Origin: Phoronis australis
Lineage: Eukaryota; Phoronida; Phoronidae
Length of the DNA: 64,000 nt
Direction: 5' to 3'
Assembly (NCBI GenBank): GCA_002633005.1
Contig: NMRA01000010.1
Location: forward strand, 613,252 to 677,251
A model generated the notes under the pieces. That model saw nothing but the letters and a program-made list of their open reading frames with translations, did no database searches and was not told where the DNA came from. The first letter of the stretch is position 1. The number at the start of each line of letters is the position of its first letter. Positions 52,601-64,000 of this stretch are shown in pieces. A program made the position numbers and the translations under genes.

Positions 52601-55600
52601 ATGCCGGCCTTTCTATGGTAAGGTCCCTTGCTTCACTTGCGACACCTAGTGAATTCTGAGTTCCTCATTGTATTGCCTCATGGATGGTACAAAGGAATCA
52701 CTCGTGTCTGCGATCAATAATGGTGGCTGTGGTTTATGCTAACTTTGTAAACTCTTTTTGTGAAAGATTCTGGAGGCAAGCACCATAAGATCACGCTGAA
52801 GTCATATCTCACCACTTGGACGTCAATAAAGCCTTATTCGTTCTTTACGGAAACGAGTTTTCAGTCACATCATCACATAGTTGGATGATTTTCAAAATGT
52901 ACAGAAAGATACCGCTGTAGGTGTTAAAGATTATGCGATATATTCGCGTAACTTATTTTTAGCTCCAACTCCCCTTGTTGCTCATAAAATGGGAAGAAAA
53001 GTGTCACATAAAATTGCTGTTTTCAAAACACCAGACACATTTGTTTTGTGTTCTTGGAATACCTCCTTATCAAAGGTGAAGTTTGTTGAAATCACTATAG
53101 TCTTCTTTCGTATTCTGTTCCGTGAAAGCCCGAAAATATTTTGTAAACTTGAAGCTATATGTAGCTTGTAAGCTTTTGTGTGTTAAGAATACAAATTGGA
53201 ACATGAAGCAAGTAAACATTGTGATTATGCCTGTCCAGTACTTTTATGTTACTTGCACTCTCCCTATTGTGAAATTGTAACCCTGTTTTTATTAGAAACT
53301 TTAATCGATTTAAACTCGGTTTGGGATTCAAATCCATTTAGGAAGCTTGAGAAAACTCAGTTGGGATCAATTTAAACTGAACCTGTTCCTGAAGGTGATT
53401 TCGAATCAATTTAACCTAATCTGCGAAGTGTGAATGTGATTGGACTCAGATGGTGGAAGATACATGTATTTGCACACGTGCATTATGCAGATCGAGGCTC
53501 CTGTGTGTATATTTGTTCAAGATTGTCACAAACTTTAATCTTCCTTTCCATCAGCTCGCTGTCAAGGGATTCCCCAAAGAACAAAAAGTTAAAAAATGAT
53601 CATTAAATACTGTGGAAATAATTGAATTACACACCATAATTTACCATTTGTTTTTGTCCACAATTGGTGACATTTTACCATAGCGTAATCGGGGGGACGT
53701 AGCGACTTAAACCATTTGGAAAAAAATCGTCACAAAGTGCATCAATTTTGAACTATTGCAAAGGAAGTGTTTCAGAACCCCAGCTGACCTTGTTTTTTGT
53801 GTTGAGACAAAATATCCGGTCCTATCACGTGATGTATCCAGACAGAGCCCTTGGAGTTTTTACCATATAGACTGTCAATAAATTGCAACACGGTGTTGTG
53901 AAAAGTGCTCTTTGTATTGTTTAAACAGTTGCACAGATGTTGCCTTGAGGGGATAATGGTGTTAATTGAGCTTGGATAAATAACCTGGGGTTTTGTAAAA
54001 CAAAAGTAGGTCAACATCCGCCACAGTGTACTTTATAGTAGAAGTAGTTTATCGGTCAATGACATGACCTGATTGTAAATGGTTGCGAGGAATTATGACA
54101 CTCAGATAAAAATTCCAGACTGTCTCTATTTTAAGTTTCTTTTGGAGGGGTTTCAGGATGCCCATTCACTTAGAAAGGACTTGAAGATAAACAGACTCAT
54201 TTCCATGAGAAATTTATGCCACAAATCTAACCTTCTGGCATTGATTATTTTTTACTCTTTTATTCAATTAAGCTTAAAATAGTCATCATAATGAGTATTT
54301 CTTTTGCAACTTTTAAAACAGTAGATGAGATTAAAACATTTCTGTAGATTTAACAGTTGGAAAAAACAAACTTCTTGTAGAAATTTAAGTTCCCAAAGTG
54401 ACTCTTTTGTGAAAAGTTGAATTTGAAAATACACACCTTTGTATGGAAATCGGTTTTGAAAAATCTGACCATTTCAGAAGGAGGGGTCTACACATCAAAC
54501 TGTAACATGAGGCGCGTGAAGTGCCGAGAAGGGGGTGGTGCATTTACATGAAAACGAGGAACTCTATACTCGCATATGAAACATACATTGCGAATTGTTC
54601 AAATGGTAATTGAGTAAGGAGAAATATAAAAAAATTGCTTCATGTCCGTGTTCTTTGTTGAATCTAGCTGATTCTAAACAAAATATTCATGTTTTACTTG
54701 ACCCCCCCTGGAGCCTACCATTTCCTTATCTGGTAGGTGAGCATCTAATTTACTTTATGTTTTGACTTGGGCAGCCACACTGATAAATACTTGTTTACTG
54801 AGTGTCTGACCTCATATTTCACGCTTATGCATAACTTTGACAGCAACAGCTTAATAGTAAAACAGGTTGAGCTCAACCTAAAGTAAAATGATGAATACTT
54901 GCCAAAAATTTCCTTTAAAAATGACAAGCAGTGGCTTTGCAATTCTTAGTGAAAATGTCAACCAGAAAATATTAATATTTTTGAAAACATGATATACTGC
55001 GGGATATATTTAATAGCTTACCACAAGTCTGGTATTAAGATAATGATTTCAGTGTCAGGAAATATGTGAGCTGAAACTAGAGGACAACTTATTAGTAATA
55101 AACGTCTTTTCATCCGTTCTAAACAGTGGGACGAGAATGGTCACTTACTCAAGAGTCTGCCCTTCATATAATGACTTTGCTCACGATTTCTGCATTCGCC
55201 ATATTTCTCAAATTTCGGACAACGTTTTCAATCTTCACAGTGGGTAATTTTGCCGTCTTTCCAGTTATTCTTGAATTTGTGGCCACCAATATTGCCTATT
55301 TGTTGAATTTGGGACTAGGTCCGACCTTGAGAGCAAAATAATTAATTTTCACTGTCCCAAATTTAAAATTTGTTTCCGTACATATTTATAAGGCTCAACA
55401 TCCTACCAAGACATTCAAGGCCCCATCCATGACAAAAATAAGATTTTCTATACTACTTTCTATCAAATGATGTTCATATTAATACATAGAGTTTAAACCA
55501 ATTTTAATAGTTTCATGTTGTTTTGTGTATTAATTGGGTTCTGCTACATGAGCATATCACTATCTTTCAACTGATAATACAATACGTCTGTTAAACATCC

Positions 55601-57807
55601 GCTACATGTTGATACAAGCACGTATTCAAACTAACGAAATAGAAAGAAAAAGACAGAATTACCAAGAAAAAAACAGAATTAGCAATCATGGGAGGAGAGA
55701 AAGGCAATTTTGTTCTTGGAAAACTAGTGTATCATGTAAACAGTGATATGTTTTGTTTAAGAACAGATTACATGTACGTCATAAACAAAATGGTGAAAAG
55801 ATAAAGGCCACAATATTGGTTAGTGTAAATAATGTTGAAATTTTTCTAAAAAGGTGCAACAAAAAAGACGTGAGTGATTTGTGTGGACTCTAGCAGTTTA
55901 TGTCACTAAGATTAAAAACATTGATTCTGCCATCTACTGTTAACTGGACTGTTTTGTCATGCTGTTTAACGAAATAGTTAGAATTACGTAAATCTTCACT
56001 TATTTAGCATATATAATGGCTTACGTGTAAAATATTATTTTCACAAATTTCTGTACTAAAATAAACTTTAAGAAAGTTTTAGTTCATTGCTTGCATAGTG
56101 TGTGTTGTGCAGATGCCATAAAACAGTTTTTGTTAAATTTTCTATAATTTGTTTGTAGTAATGTAATAAGTCTTTGAAAAGTGGTAAAATTTTAATTATT
56201 ATTTGTGAAGTAAGTGGATAATTATAGCACGGAGTTGATTGCCTAAACCAATCAAATTAGTTGTCCATATATGGGTATCACAGTTATAACAACAGTTCTT
56301 GGAACAGGAAGTACTACCAGTCACCTCCCAGAAAGTGAAGTAAAATCACATCTTATGCAATGACTAATGTAAACAGAAACACAATCTGCTAGACAAATAC
56401 ATGCCTTGTTAGTAATGGATATTTTTCACTATATCAACTGACAGCATGTGTGAAATGTTGTAAAGGATACTTGGGCTTCACATTTCATTCTCCAAATAAC
56501 ACGGTATATCGGTTTTGCAGATTGAAAAATACACGCAGCATGTTTTTGACATGGAGAAACAGAGGAGCGGTGACCGGGATCCCTTGATGACCCCAGAGGA
56601 GTTGAGTTACGCAAAAGAGTAAGTGTTCAGTAGATGCACATATGCTTTTTTATGTGTCCTCACATTTATATGTGAACGCATTATTGATAAACAGGTCTTT
56701 ACCGTAGGTTGCAAGCATTTTTATTAATAGAACACTTGTTGAAATCATGCGTAGTAATGATGGCTGTAACCGTTCTGAGCTCCTCCGTAACTGATTTTGT
56801 CGTACATAAACTTTTGGCATTGGTTGGTAGTGAAAGTGGTATCAAGGAAATGTTTATGCATTCACAGTTCTTGTAGCAGAAGACTTTGAGTACAGCACAA
56901 TTTGGAACAAAGTAGTAGCCTCTTTTTCTTTTTTATTTGTTTTTGTTGTGAATACCCACAGTCTTCATGAAAATTGAATAGCATTCAGTTTGGTGCTACA
57001 TAATTTATGAAACTGATGACAAAATAATGTTTCAATTTCCTCTATGATTTTACCATACTTGTAAGACTTCACTAAACTATCAGTACCAACTTTGATACCA
57101 TCTTTTTTTCTAGATATGCAGAAAGCATTCAACAACATTTGCACTCTGTAGCTCTGCATCATATGCCTCAAAATCTCCAGAATTTGGACCCCCTACAGAC
57201 AGGTACTCTTGTTATATATCATTTCATGTTCAGTAATGTCACGGAAACTGTGATTGCGGTTTGTCACTTTGTGCGAATAAGTTGGGTTGATTAAATTCTA
57301 CACCGTGTAGCTGAGTTCTGTACATTTTTTTAACATGTAAGATTGGAGCAAATTTTGCATTTTGCAGTATTTATGTGTTGAATAATTCGTTTAAGAAAGT
57401 GTGATTATGTCTTTGTGACAAGGTAGGTTTCTGCAGGTACTGCGATCAAATACTGCTTGAATTTTATAAATAATTTAACTTTGCTTTTTTCAATCCTTTT
57501 ACACTGCTAAAATATTCAAGCTGTAATGTATGTGCGCTCACAATGTATTGCTTCAGCTTTTGTAAGATCAATAAAGTTTTTAATCCATTTCTTTGACATT
57601 TGAATTGTTTTAGTTTATCTAAAGACACGGTCGCGTTAATTTTCGTGCTTACAACCTCCAAATGCCTGATTTTGTCTGTCGCAGTTTCTTCATCACTTTG
57701 TCCCATTTCTTATTAGCGGAGAGGCCAAATCTCGATGCCTATGTGTTTGTGAAAGCCAACGAAGATATTGAAGGAATAATTGTAGATGAAGAAACTGAAG
57801 AGCAAAG
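46630..57807 (+). CDS. GINS4: DNA replication complex GINS subunit SLD5; six exons, last exon not in window
   Basis: Exons: 46630-46728, 48153-48299, 49269-49322, 56521-56618, 57114-57202, 57717-57807 (578 nt, 192 residues plus two bases). The start has A at -3 and G at +4 and encodes an acidic N-terminus (DSGSDEDAEEL). The A-domain signature AWLNEKFSPELLENK is in exon 2, then DRIRFILSSYLRIRLKK (exon 3), IEKYTQHVF (exon 4), HMPQNLQ (exon 5) and the B-domain strand LDAYVFVKANED (exon 6). Human SLD5 has 223 residues, so about 30 remain, which in vertebrates end SGAVQLI; no such exon was found up to 64000. SLD5 joins PSF1-3 in GINS, part of the CMG replicative helicase. Intron 2 has a GC donor. 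Introns are long (intron 3 is 7.2 kb). Confidence 0.93.
46793..46934. mobile_element. Foldback MITE in GINS4 intron 1
   Basis: Two arms of about 66 bp (46793-46860 and 46869-46934) are imperfect inverted repeats, including CTGATTTTGAGAACCAG with its complement and CACTGAATAA with TTATTCAGTG, around an 8-bp loop TGGGCCCG. A related copy lies in intron 2. Confidence 0.8.
48494..48605. mobile_element. Foldback MITE in GINS4 intron 2, related copy
   Basis: It shares AAAACCAGTTTCTCCACTG and AATAATGGGC with the intron 1 copy and has its own inverted arms (ATTTTGAAAACCAGTTT against AACTAGTTCTCAATAT). More decayed. Confidence 0.6.
49323..56520 (+). other. GINS4 intron 3 (7.2 kb)
   Basis: AT-rich. 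The only structure noted is the dispersed repeat copy at 51020-51110 and a run of TCAATTTAAAC-like words at 53300-53410. No alternative exon supported. Confidence 0.6.
51020..51110 (+). repeat. Dispersed repeat, copy 2, in GINS4 intron 3
   Basis: GAATGCAAACTTCCATCAAG ... GTTCCCACC ... GTGGGTTTTCAAAGG. Same family as 10450-10540. Confidence 0.5.
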
Positions 57808-58762
57808 GTGAGGCTTCCTTGGTGTTTGTCAATTACCCAGATTGATACCATTAATGAGGTGTTAAGGCCCCTTAATACTAAATTAACTCCGGTATGAATG
57901 GAGCATCAACGTAAACTGTGATTTTAATTGAATTGTTCTTACCAGCTTCAGTAGTTTGTGACATCGAAGTAAACGGTAGGTGATGCTGTGGTCATCAAAC
58001 TTATCGCAAAACGGCTCTGATGAATCCGGTGCACGCTAATTTTTTTAATGGGATAATTTGGGAAATTTACGTGTACTAATTTGACATAAAACTTATTTCT
58101 AATTCGATTGGTGATTATTCGAGCAAAAATTATTGGCAGTAGCAGTGGCCACTGGCAATAACTTCGATGAGACCGAAGTTGACCGCACTGCAGCATTGAC
58201 GCTCCACTGTTAAATCCACCTGTTCACTGTGAAGTTAGCTGGAGCTGTTAACTGCGATTCAGAGCCGAAGTTAACCATTCATACTGACTGCAACTCCCCA
58301 AAACATCATCACATCAATGTTAGTATGGAAGGGCCATTAGGCCTGGTTAGACCTATTAGATAAACATTATTACCATTTGTCACACATGTTGTAAAATAAC
58401 AAATTATGAATATAACAAAAGCACAGTGTACAATGTGTAACATTTCAGCTTGGGCTCTTTGTCAGAAGTTGATATAAACCCGTCAATGTCACAGCCTGAA
58501 ATTATTAATCAGTTTGTTTTGTGTTTTTTGCCATTTTGAAATTTGTTTACATATTTCCTACGACTCATGAAGAGTACACATGGTCAGAATGTTCAGTTGT
58601 GATTTAGTAAGTTTTTAAACATAAAGTATGTAGGTCCTTACATGATGGAAAATGCAATTCCAAGCTTATGTCTACAGAGGTCTGCTGAGGGTGTCCTCTA
58701 CATGTTTCATCTCAGCTTTTTGTATGTGTTATTAGTTTTCCTCTGTATCGTATTTCTTCTGA

Positions 58763-59240
58763 GTGTTTCATCTGTGTGTTTAGTCCAAGTGTTTCATCTG
58801 TGTGTTTAGTCTAAGCGTTTCATCTGTGTGTTTAGTCCAAGTGTTTCATCTGTGTGTTTAGTCTAAGCGTTTCATCTGTGTGTTTAGTCCAAGTGTTTCA
58901 TCTGTGTGTTTAGTCCAAGTGTTTCATCCGTGTGTTTAGTCCAAGTGTTTCAACTGAGTTTTTCTGTATGTTTGGTCTGGGTGTGTCATCTGTGTGTTTA
59001 CTTTGAGTTTTGTGTTCGTGTTTCTTCTGAGTGTTTCGTCTTGAGTGTTTTGTCTGAGTGTTTCATTTCATCTGGGTGTTTTGTTTTGAGAGTTTTGTCT
59101 GAGTGTTTCATCAGTGTAATTTGTTTGTGTATTTCATCTGTCTGTTTCATATGAGTGCTTTACTTAACTGTTTTTTTGTCTATGTTTCATCTGAGTGTCC
59201 TGTGTGTGTTTTGTCGGAGTGTCTCATCTGAGTGTCCTGC
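58763..59240 (+). repeat. 26-bp minisatellite and degenerate tail in the last GINS4 intron
   Basis: About seven clean units of GTGTTTCATCTGTGTG + TTTAGTCCAA (58763-58960), alternating TCCAAGT and TCTAAGC variants so that a 52-bp higher-order unit appears, then degraded GAGTGTTTCATCTG-like units to about 59240. Confidence 0.85.
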
Positions 59241-59399
59241 GTATCTGAGTGCTCAACTTGAGCTGCTGCACTACTGTCTGCTGCTCTGAGAGCCAATATT
59301 TCTCGTGCGAGGCCTCCCTATACACCACTACAAAAGGGGACAGCCACCAGTTTCAGTGCTCTGCAGCATGAACCAATCACTAAAATTCACTCCTGTGAC

Positions 59400-59960
59400 C
59401 GATATTTGGATGGGTTTGACTATTGTGGTGACCTCTAGTGGTAATTTTGTTTCCTTTGTTGCGTCCACTTCTGTATCTCCTAAACCCCTTGCAGGGTCTT
59501 TGTGATACTTTGCACGTACGTTCCCATGAGTGTGACAATAGGTGACAACTTCTCCTACAGATCTGACTACTGCACTGCCTCCTAGTGGCAAGTTCATTTT
59601 TACATTTCCCTATATCTTCGGAGCTTCTGGACAGATTTTCATTCTATTTGGACGATTAGACGTGATTTGTGCCACTTAGTGACCATTTCTGTGATATTAA
59701 TAAACACCCCTAGAAGCATACCATTTGCGTGGCAGTTGTAGGCACCTTTCAGTGCTGCTCTTCGTATTGTGTCTGCCAAGTCACTTGGTGGACCTTTAGT
59801 TGTAAATTTTTTGAAGATCATGCTACCATTGATTTTTCAGGTTGTGATGACTATTGCAGTGTCCTCTAGTGGCAACTTAAGTATTTTGTTGCGTTTTGTG
59901 TATACCTCTCTGCCAAGTGGGAGAGATTCGAATACCACTGTGCCACCTAGTGGCAAATTT
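59400..59960 (+). repeat. Spaced CTAGTGG repeats in the last GINS4 intron
   Basis: CTAGTGG occurs at 59435, 59582, 59866 and 59947. Three of the four copies carry GACTAYTGYRSTG just upstream (the copy at 59947 has a looser match, ATACCACTGTGCC), and all have (G/Y)YAA just downstream. A weaker copy is near 59676. This looks like a worn tandem repeat of uneven unit length. Confidence 0.5.
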
Positions 59961-62900
59961 AGTCTTTTATGCTTGTCTCAGTGAAGGATCATGAAATGTG
60001 AGGGATATGTTTCTACTGACGAGAGCATGGTTGTCATGGATTTTCATGCCCTTCTGACAGTTTTGCTTTTTTGCGCCTCGATGAAGTTTTTGTTGTGGTT
60101 TCATTTTTCTTTTTTTATTATTGAGAGTTTTTTCTGTTGCTCTCGCCTCAATATTTGCTAAGTTTGAAGGAGAATCTCCATGAATTGTGGCAGATAATTA
60201 TTTTTCAAGAAGAGAACAGCAATTTTCCATTTGTGGACTGTTCTGTGCTGTGCTCTTTTGTGATAATTTGACTCCAATTTCATTATTCAGCTTTGATGAT
60301 CACTTCTTTGTTTTTGCCAAGTACCTTGAGGTATCATGTGGCAGATGAGTTTTTGAGGTGACCATTACTGGTGTGAATATGTTGATTATTGCGTAAATCA
60401 GACTTCTGCAGTTGAAATTTCAATTTTCTTTGCTTTGGTCTCTAAATGTAGCTGGATTGTATTTTTCAATTTTCAGATGAGTAGCACTGCCCTCTGTAGA
60501 CGCAATTTCAAGCTTACTAATGTAGCTCACTCTAATGCGTGGAAATGTTTGACAAATGAACAGTCGTAATGTTTTTACCATTTGCAATGCACACGGTGGG
60601 CACACACCAACGCTCTTGTTGTGCTTTTGTTATTTTTTCATTTTCCTTTCCTTATTTGCATAATTGATTAAATCACTTCTCTAATCAATACATGATACTG
60701 GCCTGCTGTATGTGTTCTTTTACTGTCTGCATGTAATAGTGCTCAGGAAGTGGTAAAAAATCATTTAACAGGAAAAAACGGATCAGATGTGCAGACGTGC
60801 CTCATTCATTTCAAGACGCGTTTGCGTCATTAGCTTCCGATATGCTTTGAAACTGAGTAGGAAGGTGAGCTCAATGGAATGTAGATGGATGCATTTTAAA
60901 TATGTGCTTTCGAAAACCAAAACAAAACCAAATCCAAAGTGTCGTTTACGGCAGACAAAGGCCTGCTTAGTGGTAACATGTAAAAACGTGCTAAAATCAA
61001 CGCTTACTAAATGTACGATCAATCTCTGCAATTTTGCCCCAGATGCCATTAACCATTGGAATGTGCATGCTTTGCTGGCGTTCCTTGCTGATTTCACAAT
61101 AAATTTTGTTAAAAGAAATCTTGAGGGTGACAAAGTGAACATGTCGCCCAATAATTTGCAGGGTCACTGGCAAAGCCGGAAAAGATAAAACTTGTGGCGA
61201 CTCGTGCTCTGGCAGGTCTAGGATTTTGCAATGGGGGACCAACCAGCAAATTTTTTTTTTGCGAAAGTGTTTGCATAACCCCTAAAACGACATTTTTGTG
61301 GCTGCTCTCAAACTCCCAGTGTGTATGGAAAATCTTAAGTTTGATGATGGAAAGGCAAGAAAGCAAAAATAGAAGTGAAGGGAGGGTGTCGAAATTGAAT
61401 GTGTTTGGTTCAGGTCGAGAAACTGTAGATCAGTAGATGTAGTTGGCAATAATGCCAGGTGTTGATGAAGAGATTAAGAGTGGAGCAATAACTCCTCAAG
61501 TATTTTATACTTTAGTTACGTAAGAAGTTTTGAAAAATATACCTGACAAATGATGTGCAACCAATGAATTACCGGTAGGTAATAAAAGCACTAAATGTTT
61601 GCCGGTTTGGGCGATATGTTCACTCTTTGAAAACAAATGTGTGACTTTCACACACCAAACTAGCATTAGTACATTGCATTTTGGATGTTACGGCATAAAG
61701 CTGACAACTATATGAGTAAACATGAGGGTTGGTTTCCTGTGTTCATTTTTATGTTCGACATTAAGACCACACCTTCCGGCATTTTAATAGAAATTTGATG
61801 CTTGGAAAGACATATTTTTGCGACCAACTCGGACAACTCAAGGTTAAGTGAAATATCTTCATTAGACACAACAGTTACGCCCACATAAACATAATGACAA
61901 TGCATTCTCTTCCATAACGTTTTTGCGTAACCTTGAACAGAAATAACTATTGCAAGGTCACTAATCGGTGGGACCGATATTCATTCATAAAAACGTTTTT
62001 GTTTCTAAGTCAGAAATATGAAACTGATTCAATTGAGCAAAAAGCGGTATAAAAGTCTTAACGGGGTGAAATACAACTTTAAAAAGATAAAATCTCACCA
62101 ATTGAGAACACGAATTGTCGACAAGTGAAATTTTATTTTCTCGTTTTTGCGTCAAAATTATGTAGCACCAAATTAGTGCTTTTCCATGTTAGTGTTACTG
62201 ACGACAGACAATGTTTTGAAAAATTGTCGGCCTCCACACGTTCAGTGTTAGAAGCCCTTGGGGAGGGCAATTGGCAGTTGTTTTCATTCAAAGTAGGTGA
62301 GATTTCCTTGTATACGTCATCCCCTGTCAATGCTAAAATTGAACTGATGGGTTGTGGATTGGTTCTACATTCTTGTTGATTAGGAGCATGTTGTTAGACG
62401 GTGGATATCAGTCAGGTTAATTGAAATTGCAGTGAAAAGTACTCTTGAAACCATTCTCTAGTGTGATGTCTGTTGTCAGATGTTGTTTGCATATAGCGTC
62501 ACCTAGTGTTAGCTGTGGGAACTCTGTATAACTGGAGTTAATCCCCAGTGGTTTGTTTCAAGCCAGTTGTTGGATCTGTTGTCAATAATGACTTTGCTCT
62601 AGACCGTCAATTTACTGCTTAAATACGGTTTAGCCTCATCATAATATCGAGTCAGCGTTTGCCTATCATTAGCGATCTATTTCTAGCTTGACTTAACAAT
62701 TACTTTTTGATTCAATAGTTTTTATTGGGTAGTCAGGATAGAAAAAATGGGTATTATTTGTTGTGACTTGGGTTCATTGAATTAGCTTCTTTCAGTGGTC
62801 GCATTCTTTATACCTCTCACTTTGTGTTGACTGCAGTCAAGGTTCATTCTGCCGAGCAGTCACAAATGTTAAGCCATTTTAATGGTAGAATGCATTAATA

Positions 62901-64000
62901 AAATGAAAGTCCCGAGAGAGACAGACGGCAGACTCGTACTAAATTGTGTGTGTTCAGCAGTTTCCTGTGTGGATGTTTTTGTACGCATTTAGAGCCAACT
63001 TTGTGTTAGTTAAAGTCCCATAATGTGCTGTTTAGCTGGATAAAAACAAAAGGAGGCCTTTTAATCTCATAAAATCAGCGTTATATTATTCCTTTCTGTA
63101 ATAGAAATTTTTCCACGGCCAACTCAAGTCTACATTAATGCGTAAATGCGCCATTTTCGAATTTGTAATTTTAGGGTTGGCCAACCTGAATTAATTTATA
63201 TGTAATTTCTTGAGTCACTGGTGGTTTCAACGGTCTTTTTGATATCCTATCGTGGTAAAGAAAGTTACAAGACCGTTCTATAATAGTAAAAGGTCCAATT
63301 TGATCCTTTTTAAAACTGGACAAAATGGTGTTTTGCAGCGACTTTGGCGAGAATTTTTTCTGAAATCGTCAGCGTAGATTTGAACCTGAAACTAGTGTCA
63401 CAACCACACGCACTGTTGGCTGAACTAAATGCCACTCGCTGTATGGCAGAGTATTTAAGTGTTATTTAATTGGGAATGTCACTGAATAGCAAATGTCTGT
63501 AAGATAAGACCAAAAAGCAAATAATGGCATTTCAAACCTTGCTTATCCTAGTTTTTGTGCCTGTGTGTAGCTTTTATAAAAAAACTTGGCTGAAATTGAT
63601 ATGGAAGGACGGGTTTTTAAGTTGGTGTGCACAAGTTTCATAATGAGTCGGTGTACAGACCAGAACCAACTTTGCTTTTTTAGCCTAAGGGCAACAGTTG
63701 GCAATTTATGATAAAACTGCAAGAACACAAAAGGATTCTTAAGTTTTTTAGCTATGGTCAATGCTAATAACTTAAGAAAGTGTGTACCGCTGAACAGTAA
63801 TCATTAAAAATTGTGTTTTTCTCACATGAAAAGAATAATGTCTCTCTGGTTTTCAATAGTATAATGAACCAAGCCTGTAAGTGTGCCACTAGAAATTGTG
63901 GTTCACCAATGTTAAACGCCTCATTGAATTTCAAAGCCAGAGTGCATGAGCACTTGAAAAAGAATTTGAGAATGTAATTTTTTATTTCTGTCCATCCAAT

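Larger units (their letters stand above)
57808..64000 (+). other. GINS4 last intron, open at the window edge
   Basis: It begins with the GTGAGG donor after exon 6. It holds the 26-bp minisatellite and the CTAGTGG repeats; the remainder shows no exon matching the SLD5 C-terminus. Frames open on both strands at 60783-61188 overlap each other and are probably chance. Confidence 0.55.

Noticed and set aside
60783-61188. Two long frames on opposite strands (122 and 133 codons)
   Set aside because: They overlap almost completely, lack recognisable domains and sit in an intron; one-strand coding cannot be supported.

Overview
This window is genomic DNA from an animal. The genes are split into many short exons with GT-AG introns (one intron is GC-AG), gene density is low, the sequence is AT-rich, and there is much mobile-element debris and satellite sequence. 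Nothing is bacterial: there are no operons, and long open frames are rare and mostly spurious. Protein similarity points to a bilaterian invertebrate, possibly a deuterostome. The species cannot be fixed from sequence alone.

Three host genes can be supported. (1) Tankyrase (TNKS/TNKS2 orthologue), minus strand, 46318 down to 28985. It is complete in 23 exons, with every splice phase consistent, and gives a 1168-residue protein of ankyrin repeats, SAM domain and PARP catalytic domain. (2) SLD5/GINS4, plus strand, from 46630. Six exons to 57807 cover about 192 residues; the last short exon was not found and probably lies past the right edge. The two genes are head to head, with start codons only 311 bp apart and an E2F-like site between them, so they probably share a promoter. 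(3) A TIA1/TIAR-like RNA-binding protein, minus strand, start codon at 24099. Four exons encode a short N-terminus and one RRM; downstream exons, including any RRM2 and RRM3, were not found.

Layout from left to right: 1-7.9 kb is mostly unassigned, with one candidate exon at 1846-2082 and a hAT-like MITE; 7.9-10.4 kb is a DNA transposon with perfect 24-bp terminal inverted repeats; 10.6-11.5 kb is the 3' end of a non-LTR retrotransposon; 11.5-17.7 kb is unassigned apart from a second, inverted MITE copy; 17.7-24.1 kb is the TIA-like gene, whose first intron holds a tRNA-derived SINE, a 10-bp satellite, a CpG-rich patch with a CRE/E-box and a possible plus-strand exon, and a tiny LTR element; 24.1-27.7 kb is intergenic; 27.7-46.3 kb is tankyrase; 46.6-64 kb is GINS4 with long repeat-bearing introns.

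The most unusual object is the 546-bp element at 22905-23450. It has two LTR-like direct repeats, a perfect 5-bp target duplication, a primer-binding-site-like start and a polypurine tract, which makes it a TRIM (terminal-repeat retrotransposon in miniature). Each LTR contains a tRNA-like segment with A-box and B-box RNA polymerase III promoter motifs.
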